Notes under the pieces: generated by a model
Told to the model about the DNA's origin: nothing
Databases searched by the model: none
What the model saw: only the letters and a program-made list of their open reading frames with translations
Made by a program: the position numbers and the translations under genes
Part shown: piece after piece, positions 7,461-17,119 of the stretch
Layout of the letters: every line of letters starts with the position of its first letter
Position numbering within the stretch: the stretch's first letter is position 1
Assembly: GCA_902799875.1 (NCBI GenBank)
Contig: CADCCH010000026.1
Location: 11,278 to 33,214, forward strand
DNA: 21,937 nt
Reading direction: 5' to 3'
DNA from: an uncultured Bacteroidales bacterium
GTDB lineage: Bacteria; Bacteroidota; Bacteroidia; Bacteroidales; Paludibacteraceae

Positions 7461-10148
7461 CTAATCCTTTTTCTGTGTTTCGTTCTCGTTCTGTGCCTCC
7501 TCGTCGTCTTCATCGTGGTGGTAGTAGTAATACGAGCGGTAGGCCTTTTCGTCCTTGACGATGCGGCCGTAGAGCTTACTGTATATCTTACCATAGTAGT
7601 TCGCCTTGCTGCGGTTACCACCGTAACCGTATCCGTAACCGCCGTAACCACCGTAACCGAGGTGACCGTAACCGTAACCGCCGTAACCACCGTAACCGTA
7701 GCCGTAACCCGAACCGTACGAGTGACGTCCCTCGGTCGGGATATCGGACAGCACGATCTGCACTTTCTCCGGCGTATCGATGACTTCGGTCATCTGCTCC
7801 AGGGTCTGCTTACAGAAGGACTTGTTGGTCTGCATACAACGGATCACGAACAAGCACATATCGCAGCATTCGATGATCGCATACGCATCCGGTACCAGAC
7901 CGATAGGCGAGGTATCGATGACGATATAGTCGTACTGATCACGGAAGGCCTTGAGGGTGTTGGCTAACTTATCCGTGTGTACCAACTCACCCGGGTTAGG
8001 CGGAATCGTACCGGCACGGAGGAAATCAAAACCAAACGGGGTATTGCGCATCATCGCGTCCTCCAACTCACAATCACCCACGAGGTAGTTCGATATACCG
8101 TCGCCGTTCTCCAGACCTAACTTGGCGTGGATATTCGGTTTACGTAAGTCGAGATCGATCAGCAGCACCTTACGTCCCGTCATCGCGTAGAGTGCGGCGA
8201 GGTTGGAACTGAGGAAGGTCTTACCGTCACCGGACTCGGTGGAGGTGATGCAGATCATCATCTTGTCCTTGCGCTTGAGCACGAACTCGATACGCGTACG
8301 GATGGCACGGAGCATCTCCGCGTAACTCGATCGCGGTGAGGCTCGTACCAGCGTCGGGTTCTGGTTACGCGCGTGACGCAACGTACCGATGAGCCGGAAG
8401 AAACGCAGACGTACCACATCCTTCGGACTGCGGATCTTGTTATTGAGCAACTCACTCAAGATAATGAGAATCAGCGGAATCAGGAATCCGACAATCAGAT
8501 AGGTGGTCGTGGTCTTGGATTTCGCCTTGGCGTTCATGATAGCCGTCGTACGCGCCTTATCCATGATGGAGTTATCCGGCGTGTTGGAGGCTTTCTGTAT
8601 CTCCGCCTCGGCACGTTTCTGCAGGAAAAACGTGTAGTAGTTGTCATCGATGCGGTAGTTACGCTCGATAGCCACCATCTGCAGCTCTTTCTTGGGCAAC
8701 TGTTTGATTGAATGCTCCACCTCATCCATACGGCGCTGCAGGTCTGCTTTCTCAATCTCCAGACTCGCCCGCATGGACGATACCACCTCCTCAATCGAGG
8801 TCTTGACGTTCTCGATATCCTTGGTGTACTTGGCATAGTATACGTTCTTCTCCGTCAACTCACCGCGCTGTACACGTAATTCGTTCAACTGGGTCACCAG
8901 ACTCATCAGCATCGGTTCGTTCACACCCATCGTGGTCGGCGCGATGACGGCTCCGGTCTCGATATTCTGGTGGATATAACCGATCAGGTAATCGAAATAG
9001 GTCTCTCTCAGACGCAACTCCATCGACTGCTGGTCGTAGGAAGCGATCTGTCCCATCAGCTGACCGGCATAGGAGTTGACATCGACGAACTTGTTCTCCT
9101 GACGGAAATTGGTCATCGCTCCTTCGCTCACTTGCAAGGACGACTGCAGATTATCCAACTGCTCGTTGATGAACCGAATCGAGTTCTCCGCCACCTCGTT
9201 CTTCTGCTCGAGGTTCTGCAGCAGGTAGATCTTCGCTAACTTATCGATGAACTCACAGTCACGCTGCGGGGTCTCACTGGTGAGCGAGAGGGCCAGCACG
9301 GTCGATCCTTCGGTCACGAAGCTCAACTGCAGACGACTCATGAACTCATCCACCAGCGACTCATGGGTACGGAAACGGAAATACATCTTCCCGCTGTTCA
9401 CCATCAGTTCGGTCGGCCAGATCGTGATATCGAACAGCGAACAATGCACCGGTTCACCGTAGCGTACCTCCAGTTCGAGCGGCAGCTCCTCTTCGGTGGA
9501 AGAGATACGGAGCGTACCGTCGTTACGGAACGATACTTGGAAAAGCGGACCGTACGCACGGGGGTCCACACGCGTGAACTCGACCAGAATAGGCGTCTGA
9601 CGGTAGAGCTGACGGGTCTTGAAACGACCTTGGGTGATATACTCTACGTTCATGAACGGTAACGAGTCCACCACGCGGCTCATCAGGTCGTACGAGTTGA
9701 GCATGATCATCTGGTTGTTGACGTTCTTGTAACCGGCATCCACACCGAAACCCTGCATCAAGGCAAAGTTCGTCGCACCGTAACCCGTGTTCTCCTTGAT
9801 CACGATCGTTCCCTGCGAGAAATACTGCGGGATCCAACGACGGTTCTTCAACATCGCCATACCCATCGCGATCACCAGTGCGATCACGAACAGGTACCAG
9901 TAATGGAGGAAGGTAAAGAACCACTCTAAGGGGTTAAAGTTCAGACTGCCGTCATCGTCGTCGTCTTTCTGCTGCGGATCAGCCATGTAGTAGTGCTGAT
10001 TGCCACCCGGATTGTAATAATTGCTGCTACCACCGGGGGTGTAGTAACTGCTGTTACCTCCCGGGGAGTAATACATATTGTTTCCTCCGGGGATGTACGC
10101 GGAGTTGTTTCCTCCGCCGTGTGAATAGTAATAATTCTTATCTGCCAT
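7461..10148 (-). CDS. Wzc-like polysaccharide co-polymerase / BY-kinase with Tyr-rich ends
   Basis: This 895-residue inner-membrane protein combines a Wzz-type chain-length domain with a bacterial tyrosine kinase. Membrane helices lie at about 78-97 and 550-566, enclosing a large coiled periplasmic part (about 310-520) with the PKKELQMVAIERNYRI element before the second helix. The kinase shows Walker A (ESGDGKT, 638-644), Walker A' (VLLIDLDLRKP, 661-671) and Walker B (YIVIDTSP, 741-748). A C-terminal tyrosine cluster is usual in the family as autophosphorylation site; here it is extended into a Gly-Tyr array (811-844) plus YRSYYYYHH. The cytoplasmic N-terminus also carries a nine-residue repeat of YYxPGG type (17-52), which I do not know from the family. 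It follows the second Wza-like gene by one base, so export lipoprotein and kinase form the usual pair. Confidence 0.93.
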   Translation of the reverse strand: MADKNYYYSHGGGNNSAYIPGGNNMYYSPGGNSSYYTPGGSSNYYNPGGNQHYYMADPQQKDDDDDGSLNFNPLEWFFTFLHYWYLFVIALVIAMGMAMLKNRRWIPQYFSQGTIVIKENTGYGATNFALMQGFGVDAGYKNVNNQMIMLNSYDLMSRVVDSLPFMNVEYITQGRFKTRQLYRQTPILVEFTRVDPRAYGPLFQVSFRNDGTLRISSTEEELPLELEVRYGEPVHCSLFDITIWPTELMVNSGKMYFRFRTHESLVDEFMSRLQLSFVTEGSTVLALSLTSETPQRDCEFIDKLAKIYLLQNLEQKNEVAENSIRFINEQLDNLQSSLQVSEGAMTNFRQENKFVDVNSYAGQLMGQIASYDQQSMELRLRETYFDYLIGYIHQNIETGAVIAPTTMGVNEPMLMSLVTQLNELRVQRGELTEKNVYYAKYTKDIENVKTSIEEVVSSMRASLEIEKADLQRRMDEVEHSIKQLPKKELQMVAIERNYRIDDNYYTFFLQKRAEAEIQKASNTPDNSIMDKARTTAIMNAKAKSKTTTTYLIVGFLIPLILIILSELLNNKIRSPKDVVRLRFFRLIGTLRHARNQNPTLVRASPRSSYAEMLRAIRTRIEFVLKRKDKMMICITSTESGDGKTFLSSNLAALYAMTGRKVLLIDLDLRKPNIHAKLGLENGDGISNYLVGDCELEDAMMRNTPFGFDFLRAGTIPPNPGELVHTDKLANTLKAFRDQYDYIVIDTSPIGLVPDAYAIIECCDMCLFVIRCMQTNKSFCKQTLEQMTEVIDTPEKVQIVLSDIPTEGRHSYGSGYGYGYGGYGGYGYGHLGYGGYGGYGYGYGGNRSKANYYGKIYSKLYGRIVKDEKAYRSYYYYHHDEDDEEAQNENETQKKD
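7617..7718. repeat. Gly-Tyr coding minisatellite at the kinase C-terminus
   Basis: Repeated GGTTACGG-type units on the minus strand encode residues 811-844 of the Wzc-like kinase, an uninterrupted array of Gly-Tyr and Gly-Gly-Tyr with a single His-Leu break. The repetition is nearly perfect at DNA level, so the copy number could change by slippage in multiples that keep the frame. Confidence 0.85.
9993..10100. repeat. 27-nt repeat encoding YYxPGG nonapeptides at the kinase N-terminus
   Basis: Four nonapeptides in a row fill residues 17-52 of the Wzc-like protein: AYIPGGNNM, YYSPGGNSS, YYTPGGSSN, YYNPGGNQH. A related YYSHGGGNNS stands before them and another YY pair after. The array lies before the first membrane helix, so on the cytoplasmic side where the kinase is. 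Confidence 0.85.
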
Positions 10149-10149
10149 C

Positions 10150-10920
10150 TTATTTATACAAATATGCTACGTAATTGAGTACCGTTGTCAGTAACGCCAC
10201 CGAGCTGGTGATCAGTCCGATGAAGCCCGAGTAGTTCGGAACGGTATAGAAACTGTTCTTCGCACGGGCTACATAGATCACATCGTTCGGATACACATAA
10301 TAGTACTTGGAATCAATGATCGAGTTGGTACGCATATCGAACTCCAGTATCTCCGGTTCCTCACCGTTATCGCGCGGACGGATGATACGGATGTGACGGC
10401 GGTCACCGCTGTTCATCATATCGCCTGTCATCGCGAGCGCCTGGAAGATATTCATCTTCTCCTTATAGATATAGAACTGACCCGAATGGGCGTCACCCAC
10501 CACCGAGAAATACTTGTTGTACAGCGCCACTTTCACGTCGGCATCGGGGATGATCTCACGGAACGCAGCCTTAAGCGTATCCTGTGCCTCGACCTCCGTC
10601 AGACCCTGTAACTTCACCGGATGCAAGAAAGGCAGATCGACCGTTCCGTCCTCGTGTACACGGTACGAATTGGCATACTGACCGTAGGTGTTGATATTAT
10701 TCGCACCCAACATCTTACTCATCGTCTCATCCATCGTGATCAGACGGTAGATAATCTCATCGTTGATACGAATACGGTACGGTTCGTACGCTACCGAGTC
10801 ATAGACCGGCAGTTTGTTCTGCTTGGTCGGCTCCTGGAGATAACCGATCACGCGATGCGAGTAACAACTCGACATCAATACGGCTACGAGGCCCATGAAA
10901 AGGATTCTCATCGGTTTCAT
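10150..10920 (-). CDS. Wza-like polysaccharide export lipoprotein (second copy)
   Basis: This 256-residue outer-membrane export protein has a lipobox (LMSSC, Cys 19) and the Poly_export layout: YEPYRIRINDEIIYRL near 46-61, then YRVHEDGTVDLPFLHPVKLQGLT, followed by an SLBB-like part (FSVVGDAHSGQFYIYKEKMNIFQALAMTGD). A hydrophobic segment close to the C-terminus (GFIGLITSSVALLTTVLNYVAYLY) may span the outer membrane. Proteins of this family form the outer-membrane channel that works with a Wzc-type partner, here encoded one base downstream. The start overlaps the preceding paralogue as ATGA, and an AAAGGAGGT sequence in that gene's end is well placed as a ribosome-binding site. The two paralogues are clearly related but far from identical. 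Confidence 0.9.
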   Translation of the reverse strand: MKPMRILFMGLVAVLMSSCYSHRVIGYLQEPTKQNKLPVYDSVAYEPYRIRINDEIIYRLITMDETMSKMLGANNINTYGQYANSYRVHEDGTVDLPFLHPVKLQGLTEVEAQDTLKAAFREIIPDADVKVALYNKYFSVVGDAHSGQFYIYKEKMNIFQALAMTGDMMNSGDRRHIRIIRPRDNGEEPEILEFDMRTNSIIDSKYYYVYPNDVIYVARAKNSFYTVPNYSGFIGLITSSVALLTTVLNYVAYLYK

Positions 10921-11777
10921 TTGCTACCTCCTTTCCCGTAATATTTGTTCACATGATTGATACCGGTCTGCACGATCGAGTAAACGAACACACCGAACGA
11001 GATGGTCGCGGCCGTCACACCGATCACGGTCGTTACGTGGTTGATACCGAAGCTGTAACCCGGGATCTGACGGATATAGATGATATCGTTCGGCTCGATG
11101 TAATAGTACTCCGAGTTCACGATATCCTTCGAGCGGGCATCAAAGGTCTTGATAGTCGTCACACCGTTCTTCTCCCGAACGAGCTTGATCTCCTTGCGGC
11201 TGTTGAACTCACCTAAGTCACCCGCCATAGCCAGAGCCTCGAAGATGGTCATCTTCTCCTTGTTAATCGGATAGCGACCGCTCTGTGCTCCGATAACCGA
11301 GAAAGAACGGTTCACGATATTGACCTCCACAGAGACGGTGCTGTATCCCGGCAACTCCTGTAGCAAAGTACTTAACTCCTGCTCCAGTTGTTTCTTCACC
11401 TCACGAGTGGTCTTACCCTGAACGTACTGCTTGCCGATGGTCGGGAAATCGATGTTTCCGTCCTCGTCGATGAGATAGGTGTACAGGTCATAACTACCGT
11501 ACGCACCACCACCGTTACCCATCTGCTGGCGCATTTGGGAACTATTGGCTCCGCCGGCGTTGTACATCTTCATGATCGTCTCTTCTAAAGAATACACATA
11601 GACATACAGACGGTCGCCGATACGTAACTCATAGTCCTCGAATGCCAGCGTATCCGCATACGACGGAATATGCCGGTCCGGCTCCTGCATGTAGTTCACT
11701 TTCCGCGCCGTCACACAGGACGACAACGCGATAGCGACTACTGCCAGAAAGAATAAATATTTAAATTTTAAAATCAT
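10917..11777 (-). CDS. Wza-like polysaccharide export lipoprotein (first copy)
   Basis: This 286-residue protein has a lipobox (ALSSC, Cys 21), followed by VNYMQEPDRHIPSYADTLAFEDYELRIGDRLYV, the opening of the polysaccharide-export domain. It then has LIDEDGNIDFPTIGKQYVQGKT and an SLBB-like region (FSVIGAQSGRYPINKEKMTIFEALAMAGD). A C-terminal hydrophobic segment (TVIGVTAATISFGVFVYSIV) matches that of its downstream paralogue. A Gly/Asn/Gln-rich insertion (NAGGANSSQMRQQMGNGGG) sits where the paralogue has a shorter loop. The start codon lies at the edge of an AT-rich 7-nt repeat, and the first codons (MILKFKYLF) are drawn from the same low-complexity DNA. The gene is separated by 23 bases from the oxidoreductase gene, the only junction of more than a few bases within this part of the run. 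Confidence 0.9.
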   Translation of the reverse strand: MILKFKYLFFLAVVAIALSSCVTARKVNYMQEPDRHIPSYADTLAFEDYELRIGDRLYVYVYSLEETIMKMYNAGGANSSQMRQQMGNGGGAYGSYDLYTYLIDEDGNIDFPTIGKQYVQGKTTREVKKQLEQELSTLLQELPGYSTVSVEVNIVNRSFSVIGAQSGRYPINKEKMTIFEALAMAGDLGEFNSRKEIKLVREKNGVTTIKTFDARSKDIVNSEYYYIEPNDIIYIRQIPGYSFGINHVTTVIGVTAATISFGVFVYSIVQTGINHVNKYYGKGGSK

Positions 11778-11798
11778 AAATCTTAAATCTTAAATTCG
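11771..11798. repeat. Heptanucleotide repeat at gene junction
   Basis: The plus strand reads AAATCAT, AAATCTT, AAATCTT, AAATTCG in immediate succession. The array fills the spacer between the oxidoreductase gene and the first Wza-like gene and includes the latter's start codon. Its period equals that of the arrays inside the btuF-like, queH and waaA genes. Confidence 0.75.
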
Positions 11799-11800
11799 CG

Positions 11801-13568
<1,768 letters not shown>

Positions 13569-13572
<4 letters not shown>

Positions 13573-14510
13573 CGCTCTGCGCGCATGGGGTTCTCCAAAA
13601 AATCTTTGTACGCGAGACGGATGCCGTCCTCCAGTTCAGTCTTATACGTCCAACCGAGCTTCGTTGCTTTGCTTACATCCAGCAATTTTCTCGGTGTTCC
13701 GTCCGGACGGGTCGTATCCCAGAGGATCTCTCCTTCGTAACCCACCACCTTGGCTACCAGTTCGGTTAATTCTTTAATACTCAACTCCTTACCCGTTCCG
13801 GCATTGACGGTCTCGTTACCGCTGTAGTTATTCATCAGGAACACACAGAGGTTCGCCAGGTCATCCACGTACAGGAACTCGCGTAATGGACTACCGGTGC
13901 CCCAGCAGGTCACGGAAGTTTTCCCCTCTACTTTCGCCTCATGGAAGCGACGGATCAGTGCCGGCAGCACATGACTGTGTTCAGGATGGTAGTTATCGTT
14001 AGGGCCGTACAGGTTGGTCGGCATCACAGAAATATAATCGGTGCCGTATTGCCGATTCAAGAACTCGCAGTACTTGAGTCCGGAGATCTTCGCCAGCGCA
14101 TACGCCTCGTTGGTTTTCTCCAACTCACCGGTCAGCAGACAACTCTCCTGCATCGGCTGCGGTGCCAGACGCGGGTAGATACAACTCGAGCCTAAAAACT
14201 CTAATTTCTTCACCCCATTCTTCCACGCCGCATGGATGACGTTCATCTCCAGGATCATGTTGTCATACATGAAATCCGCCAGATGCCGCTCGTTGGCAAT
14301 GATACCTCCCACTTTGGCGGCAGCCAGGAACACATATTCCGGCTTCTCCGTTTCAAAGAAACGCTCTACCTCCTCCTGCCGGCAGAGGTCCAACTCCTTA
14401 TGCGTCCGGGTTACGATGTTCGTATATCCCTGACGATGCAGTTCACGCACAATCGCGGAACCCACCATGCCTCTATGTCCGGCAACGTATATTTTACTAT
14501 CTTTATTCAT
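13569..14510 (-). CDS. fcl: GDP-L-fucose synthase
   Basis: This enzyme epimerises and reduces GDP-4-keto-6-deoxymannose, the Gmd product, to GDP-L-fucose in the cytoplasm using NADPH. The 313-residue protein has the extended SDR layout: GxxGxxG at GHRGMVG (11-17), AAAKVGGI (63-70), the catalytic serine region GSSCIYP (107-113) and YxxxK at Tyr 137 and Lys 141. These are followed by [24 protein letters not shown], typical of Fcl. Length is normal. The ATG shares one base with the gmd stop (TAATG), and the end overlaps the deacetylase gene as ATGA, so the three are probably translationally coupled. GDP-fucose may serve the exported polysaccharide, lipopolysaccharide or protein O-glycans; the window does not decide. 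Confidence 0.96.
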
Positions 14511-15613
14511 TACTTAACAATTCCCTTCTCCAAATATTCCGCCAAATTGAAATGCTCGCGCGTCACTTTCCGCATATCGTGCTTGACCATGATCTCGACC
14601 AGTTGCTCAAAACTCGTGCGCTGCGGGTTCCAACCCAACTCACGCTTCGCTTTACTCGGATCACCCAAGAGGTTCACCACATCGGTCGGCCGGTAGAAAT
14701 CCGGGCTGACAGCTACAACCACATCACCCACATTCACCCGTTCATCCATTAATCCATTCACCCTTTCTACAATACCTTTTTCATCTACTCCCTGACCTTC
14801 CCAACGCAACTCAATACCTGCGTGGTGGAAAGCAAGGGTAGCGAACTCACGCACGGTGTGTTGTACACCGGTGGCGATCACGAAATCCTCCGGTTTGTCT
14901 TGCTGCAGAATCAACCACATGCACTCCACGTAGTCCTTGGCGTACCCCCAGTCACGGAGCGAATCCAGATTGCCCAAATACAAGCACTCCTGTTTACCTT
15001 GCGCAATACGTGCGGCAGCCAACGTGATCTTACGCGTCACGAAAGTCTCCCCGCGGCGCTCGGACTCATGGTTAAAGAGGATACCCGAGCAGCAGAACAT
15101 ATCGTACGCCTCGCGGTACTCCTTGATGATCCAGTAACCGTATAACTTCGCCACGGCGTACGGACTATACGGATGGAAGGGGGTCGTCTCCGATTGCGGA
15201 ACCTCTTCTACCTTACCGTATAACTCAGATGTCGAAGCCTGATAGATCTTACAGCTCTTTTCCAGATGGTTCGTACGAACCGCCTCCAAGATACGCAGTA
15301 CACCCACAGCATCAACGTCAGCCGTGAACTCCGGGGCATCAAACGACACCTGCACGTGACTCTGCGCGGCGAGGTTGTATATCTCATCCGGTTGCACCTT
15401 GCCTACCAACTTCACCAACGACATCGAGTCGCTCATGTCGGCATAGTGCAAATGAAAATGCGGCGTACCCTCCAAGTGGGCGATACGCTCGCGATAATCG
15501 ACCGAGCTACGACGGATGATACCGTGTACCTCGTATCCCTTCTCCAACAAAAACTCCGACAGATAACTGCCATCCTGACCGGTCACACCGGTGATCAATG
15601 CTACTTTTGCCAT
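14510..15613 (-). CDS. gmd: GDP-mannose 4,6-dehydratase
   Basis: Gmd converts GDP-D-mannose to GDP-4-keto-6-deoxymannose, the first step to GDP-fucose. The 367-residue protein begins [18 protein letters not shown] with the nucleotide-binding GxxGxxG, and shows the catalytic STSELYG segment (Ser/Thr 127-129, Glu 130), Tyr 152 and Lys 156 (YxxxK), [17 protein letters not shown], and [13 protein letters not shown] near the end. The longer open frame to 15712 is rejected because it would start inside the promoter's -33 element and the added residues do not resemble the family. Residues about 283-297 ([15 protein letters not shown]), in the loop between DEKGIV and [12 protein letters not shown], are coded by an 8-nt repeat and differ from the usual sequence there. 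It is the first gene of the long leftward run. Confidence 0.96.
   Translation of the reverse strand: MAKVALITGVTGQDGSYLSEFLLEKGYEVHGIIRRSSVDYRERIAHLEGTPHFHLHYADMSDSMSLVKLVGKVQPDEIYNLAAQSHVQVSFDAPEFTADVDAVGVLRILEAVRTNHLEKSCKIYQASTSELYGKVEEVPQSETTPFHPYSPYAVAKLYGYWIIKEYREAYDMFCCSGILFNHESERRGETFVTRKITLAAARIAQGKQECLYLGNLDSLRDWGYAKDYVECMWLILQQDKPEDFVIATGVQHTVREFATLAFHHAGIELRWEGQGVDEKGIVERVNGLMDERVNVGDVVVAVSPDFYRPTDVVNLLGDPSKAKRELGWNPQRTSFEQLVEIMVKHDMRKVTREHFNLAEYLEKGIVK
14725..14767. repeat. Octanucleotide repeat inside gmd
   Basis: On the minus strand successive units read GGGTGAAT, GGATTAAT, GGATGAAC, GGGTGAAT, then GTGGGTGA. The array keeps the gmd frame open and supplies the residues between DEKGIV and VVVAV, a variable surface loop in the enzyme family. 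Confidence 0.75.
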
Positions 15614-15681
15614 GTTTAATCTTTTGTACTGAAGTTTGTTTCGCGCGTCATGCTTTCGAGCCGCTCGACCAAAATCGGGCG

Positions 15682-15712
15682 CAAAGTTACAACTTTTTTT
15701 TGACATACGCAA
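15682..15712 (-). promoter_or_regulatory. Bacteroidota-type promoter of gmd and the leftward operon
   Basis: On the minus strand a -33 TTG (15710-15712) and a -7 TAACTTTG (15682-15689) are exactly 20 bases apart, the spacing known for the primary sigma factor of Bacteroidota. Transcription should begin near 15676-15679, giving a leader of about 65 bases before the gmd ATG at 15613. The flanking bases (TTGCGTATGTC and TTGTAACTTTGCG) are identical to those of the waaA promoter. Confidence 0.85.
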
Positions 15713-15828
15713 GCCCGCGCGCGTTTTTTCCGTAAAAAATATAAATTAACCACAGATTGGGTCAAGTTCCGATCACGGATTAATCAGCGTCAAAAGTTAC
15801 ACCAAATAAAGGGCAATGACTATGAGCA

Positions 15829-15872
15829 CCATAGGATACCCATACAATACCCATAGGATACCCATAGGATAA
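15829..15872. repeat. Four 11-bp tandem repeats
   Basis: Four units follow each other without gap: CCATAGGATAC, CCATACAATAC, CCATAGGATAC, CCATAGGATAA. They lie about 80 bases upstream of the inverted repeat and of the barrel-gene promoter. They may be a protein-binding array or simply a slippage product. Confidence 0.9.
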
Positions 15873-15905
15873 ATCATCAAAAAATGCATTTTTTTGAACT
15901 TTTAC

Positions 15906-15930
15906 TGTATATATACATAGTATATATACA
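15906..15930. repeat. Perfect 25-bp AT-rich inverted repeat
   Basis: TGTATATATAC and GTATATATACA are exact 11-bp inverted arms separated by ATA. The centre is about 35 bases upstream of the -33 element of the barrel-gene promoter, a position suited to an activator or regulator dimer. It is too AT-rich, and lacks a U-run, to be an intrinsic terminator. Confidence 0.85.
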
Positions 15931-15952
15931 CTTTTTGTTTAATATTTTATAT

Positions 15953-15983
15953 TTGCATATATCAATTTTTTTTTGTACCTTTG
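15953..15983 (+). promoter_or_regulatory. Bacteroidota-type promoter of the barrel gene, queH and antiporter
   Basis: A -33 TTG (15953-15955) and a -7 TACCTTTG (15976-15983) are exactly 20 bases apart. The start of transcription would fall near 15987-15990, about 35 bases before the ATG at 16024. This excludes the longer open frame that begins at 15973 inside the promoter. Confidence 0.85.
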
Positions 15984-16023
15984 CAGCCGGAAACAAAAAT
16001 CAATCTCTAAAATTAGTACTAGT

Positions 16024-16548
16024 ATGAAGAAAATTTTTACGCTTTGTGTCGTTGCCATGATGGCAGTTTCGATCTCCGCTCGTACCTACAAGCACAGTGT
16101 GGGTATGGTAGCCGGTTTAGGTATCGGTGCGCAGTATAAGACGATGGTGATGGAAAACTTCACGATCCTTGCTGAGTTGGGTTATTTCATGAACCTCGAC
16201 GGCGGTTTGAATACAACCTACAATGTCCATGGTGGTTATTCGGGCGCAGTTGCTAACGGTGTGTTCGCTTACCAGGCCAACATTGTGGAGAGCGACGGTA
16301 TCCGTTTGGACTACTATGCCGGAGGTCAGATCAAAGGCGGTTATACCGGCTATATGGGAGTTGCAGCAGGTGTGATCGGTCTGGGTGCAGCCGGTGGTAT
16401 TGAGCTCAACATGCACAATGCCCCGATCGCCGTATCGTTTGACTTCCGTCCGGGTTGGGCTACGTTATTGCTTAATGCCGGAGGAACGACAGCTGCTGTG
16501 GATATGTTCGACTATTCATTCAACTTAGGTGTCCGCTACACCTTCTAA
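16024..16548 (+). CDS. Small outer-membrane beta-barrel-like protein
   Basis: This 174-residue protein starts MKKIFTLCVVAMMAVSISA, a clear signal peptide, followed by glycine- and aromatic-rich alternating strands (GMVAGLGIGAQYKTMVMENFTILAELGYFMNL, IRLDYYAGGQIKGGY, IAVSFDFRPGWATLLLNAGG). It ends in FNLGVRYTF with the terminal phenylalanine typical of outer-membrane barrels. An eight-stranded barrel is plausible from the length. I do not recognise a specific family and assign no function. The start at 16024 is preferred over the longer frame because the promoter -7 element lies at 15976-15983. The last 20 bases overlap the queH start, so the barrel gene leads an operon with queH and the antiporter. 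The overlap probably reflects compactness rather than shared function. Confidence 0.8.
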   Translation: MKKIFTLCVVAMMAVSISARTYKHSVGMVAGLGIGAQYKTMVMENFTILAELGYFMNLDGGLNTTYNVHGGYSGAVANGVFAYQANIVESDGIRLDYYAGGQIKGGYTGYMGVAAGVIGLGAAGGIELNMHNAPIAVSFDFRPGWATLLLNAGGTTAAVDMFDYSFNLGVRYTF

Positions 16549-17119
16549 GATAGTCGTTCCTGAAGGTTGTACTCGAGTACTGCTGCACGCTTGTTGTGCA
16601 CCGTGCTCGAGTGCAATTGTTGAATGGTTACTGGCCCATGGGATAGAGCCGGTGATCTACTATTTTAATCCCAACATTTATCCGCGTGAAGAGTACGAGA
16701 TTCGCAAGAATGAAAGTAAGCGTCACGCGGATTCGCTCGGTATCCGATGGATAGACGAGGATTATGACCACGAACGCTGGCGGCAGGAGGTATGCGGTCT
16801 GGAGCACGAACCAGAACGGGGCAAACGCTGCGAACAATGCTTCTATATCCGGCTAAAGAAGACGGCGAAGAAAGCGCAGGAACTAGGCATCGAATACTTC
16901 GCAACCACCCTTGCCTCGTCTCGTTGGAAAAACCTCGAGCAGATCAACGCTGCCGGTAAAGCCGCTGCACAAGCCGTCAGTAGTCAGTATTCAGTAGTCA
17001 GATTCTGGGATCAGAACTGGCGCAAGGACGGATTGCAGGAGCGGCGCAACGAGTTGCTCAAAGCATATAATTTTTATAACCAGAAATACTGCGGCTGTGA
17101 GTTCAGCCAACGATCATGA
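16529..17119 (+). CDS. queH: Epoxyqueuosine reductase QueH
   Basis: QueH catalyses the last step of queuosine synthesis, reducing epoxyqueuosine in tRNA, and replaces the cobalamin-dependent QueG. The 196-residue protein shows the expected metal-binding cysteines: HACCAPCSS (Cys 22, 23, 26), RGKRCEQCFYIRL (Cys 101, 104) and YCGCEFS at the C-terminus (Cys 188, 190). The RWIDEDYDHERW and YFATTLASSRWKN segments are also typical. The start is taken as GTG at 16529, overlapping the barrel gene by 20 bases; its first dozen residues are not conserved, so a later non-ATG start is possible. Its stop overlaps the antiporter start as ATGA. Residues AVSSQYSVV (about 149-157) come from a 7-nt repeat and look like a short insertion relative to the family. 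Confidence 0.93.
   Translation: MSATPSKIVVPEGCTRVLLHACCAPCSSAIVEWLLAHGIEPVIYYFNPNIYPREEYEIRKNESKRHADSLGIRWIDEDYDHERWRQEVCGLEHEPERGKRCEQCFYIRLKKTAKKAQELGIEYFATTLASSRWKNLEQINAAGKAAAQAVSSQYSVVRFWDQNWRKDGLQERRNELLKAYNFYNQKYCGCEFSQRS
16978..17001. repeat. Heptanucleotide repeat inside queH
   Basis: The sequence reads CAGTAGT, CAGTATT, CAGTAGT, CAG. It codes in frame for VSSQYSVV between AGKAAAQ and FWDQNWRK. As recalled, related QueH proteins have about four or five fewer residues at this place, so the array probably arose as an in-frame insertion. Confidence 0.8.

Larger units (their letters stand above)
15614..16023. other. Divergent intergenic region between gmd and the outer-membrane barrel gene
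   Basis: This 410-base non-coding stretch holds the gmd leader (about 60 bases) and promoter at its left end and the promoter of the rightward barrel gene at its right end. Between them lie an 11-bp tandem repeat (15829-15872), a 25-bp AT-rich inverted repeat (15906-15930) and AT-rich filler. The part at about 15745-15790 resembles degenerate direct repeats of an ACAGATT/ACGGATTAATC type. I see no tRNA, no riboswitch core and no convincing small gene. Confidence 0.8.

Noticed and set aside
7515..7967. Val/Thr-rich plus-strand frame opposite the kinase C-terminus
   Set aside because: The composition is simply the reverse reading of the Gly-Tyr repeat; no promoter or homology supports it.
15614..15712. 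33-codon N-terminal extension of gmd
   Set aside because: It starts in the -33 promoter element and spans the transcription start; the canonical [15 protein letters not shown] start follows at 15613.
15829..15872. Tandem units as a CRISPR array
   Set aside because: Units are 11 bp without spacers and no cas gene is present.
15906..15930. Inverted repeat as an intrinsic terminator
   Set aside because: The arms are almost purely A/T, the loop is three bases, there is no U-run, and no transcript is expected to end here because flanking genes diverge.
15973..16023. 17-codon N-terminal extension of the barrel gene
   Set aside because: It begins within the promoter and would bury the signal peptide that starts at 16024.
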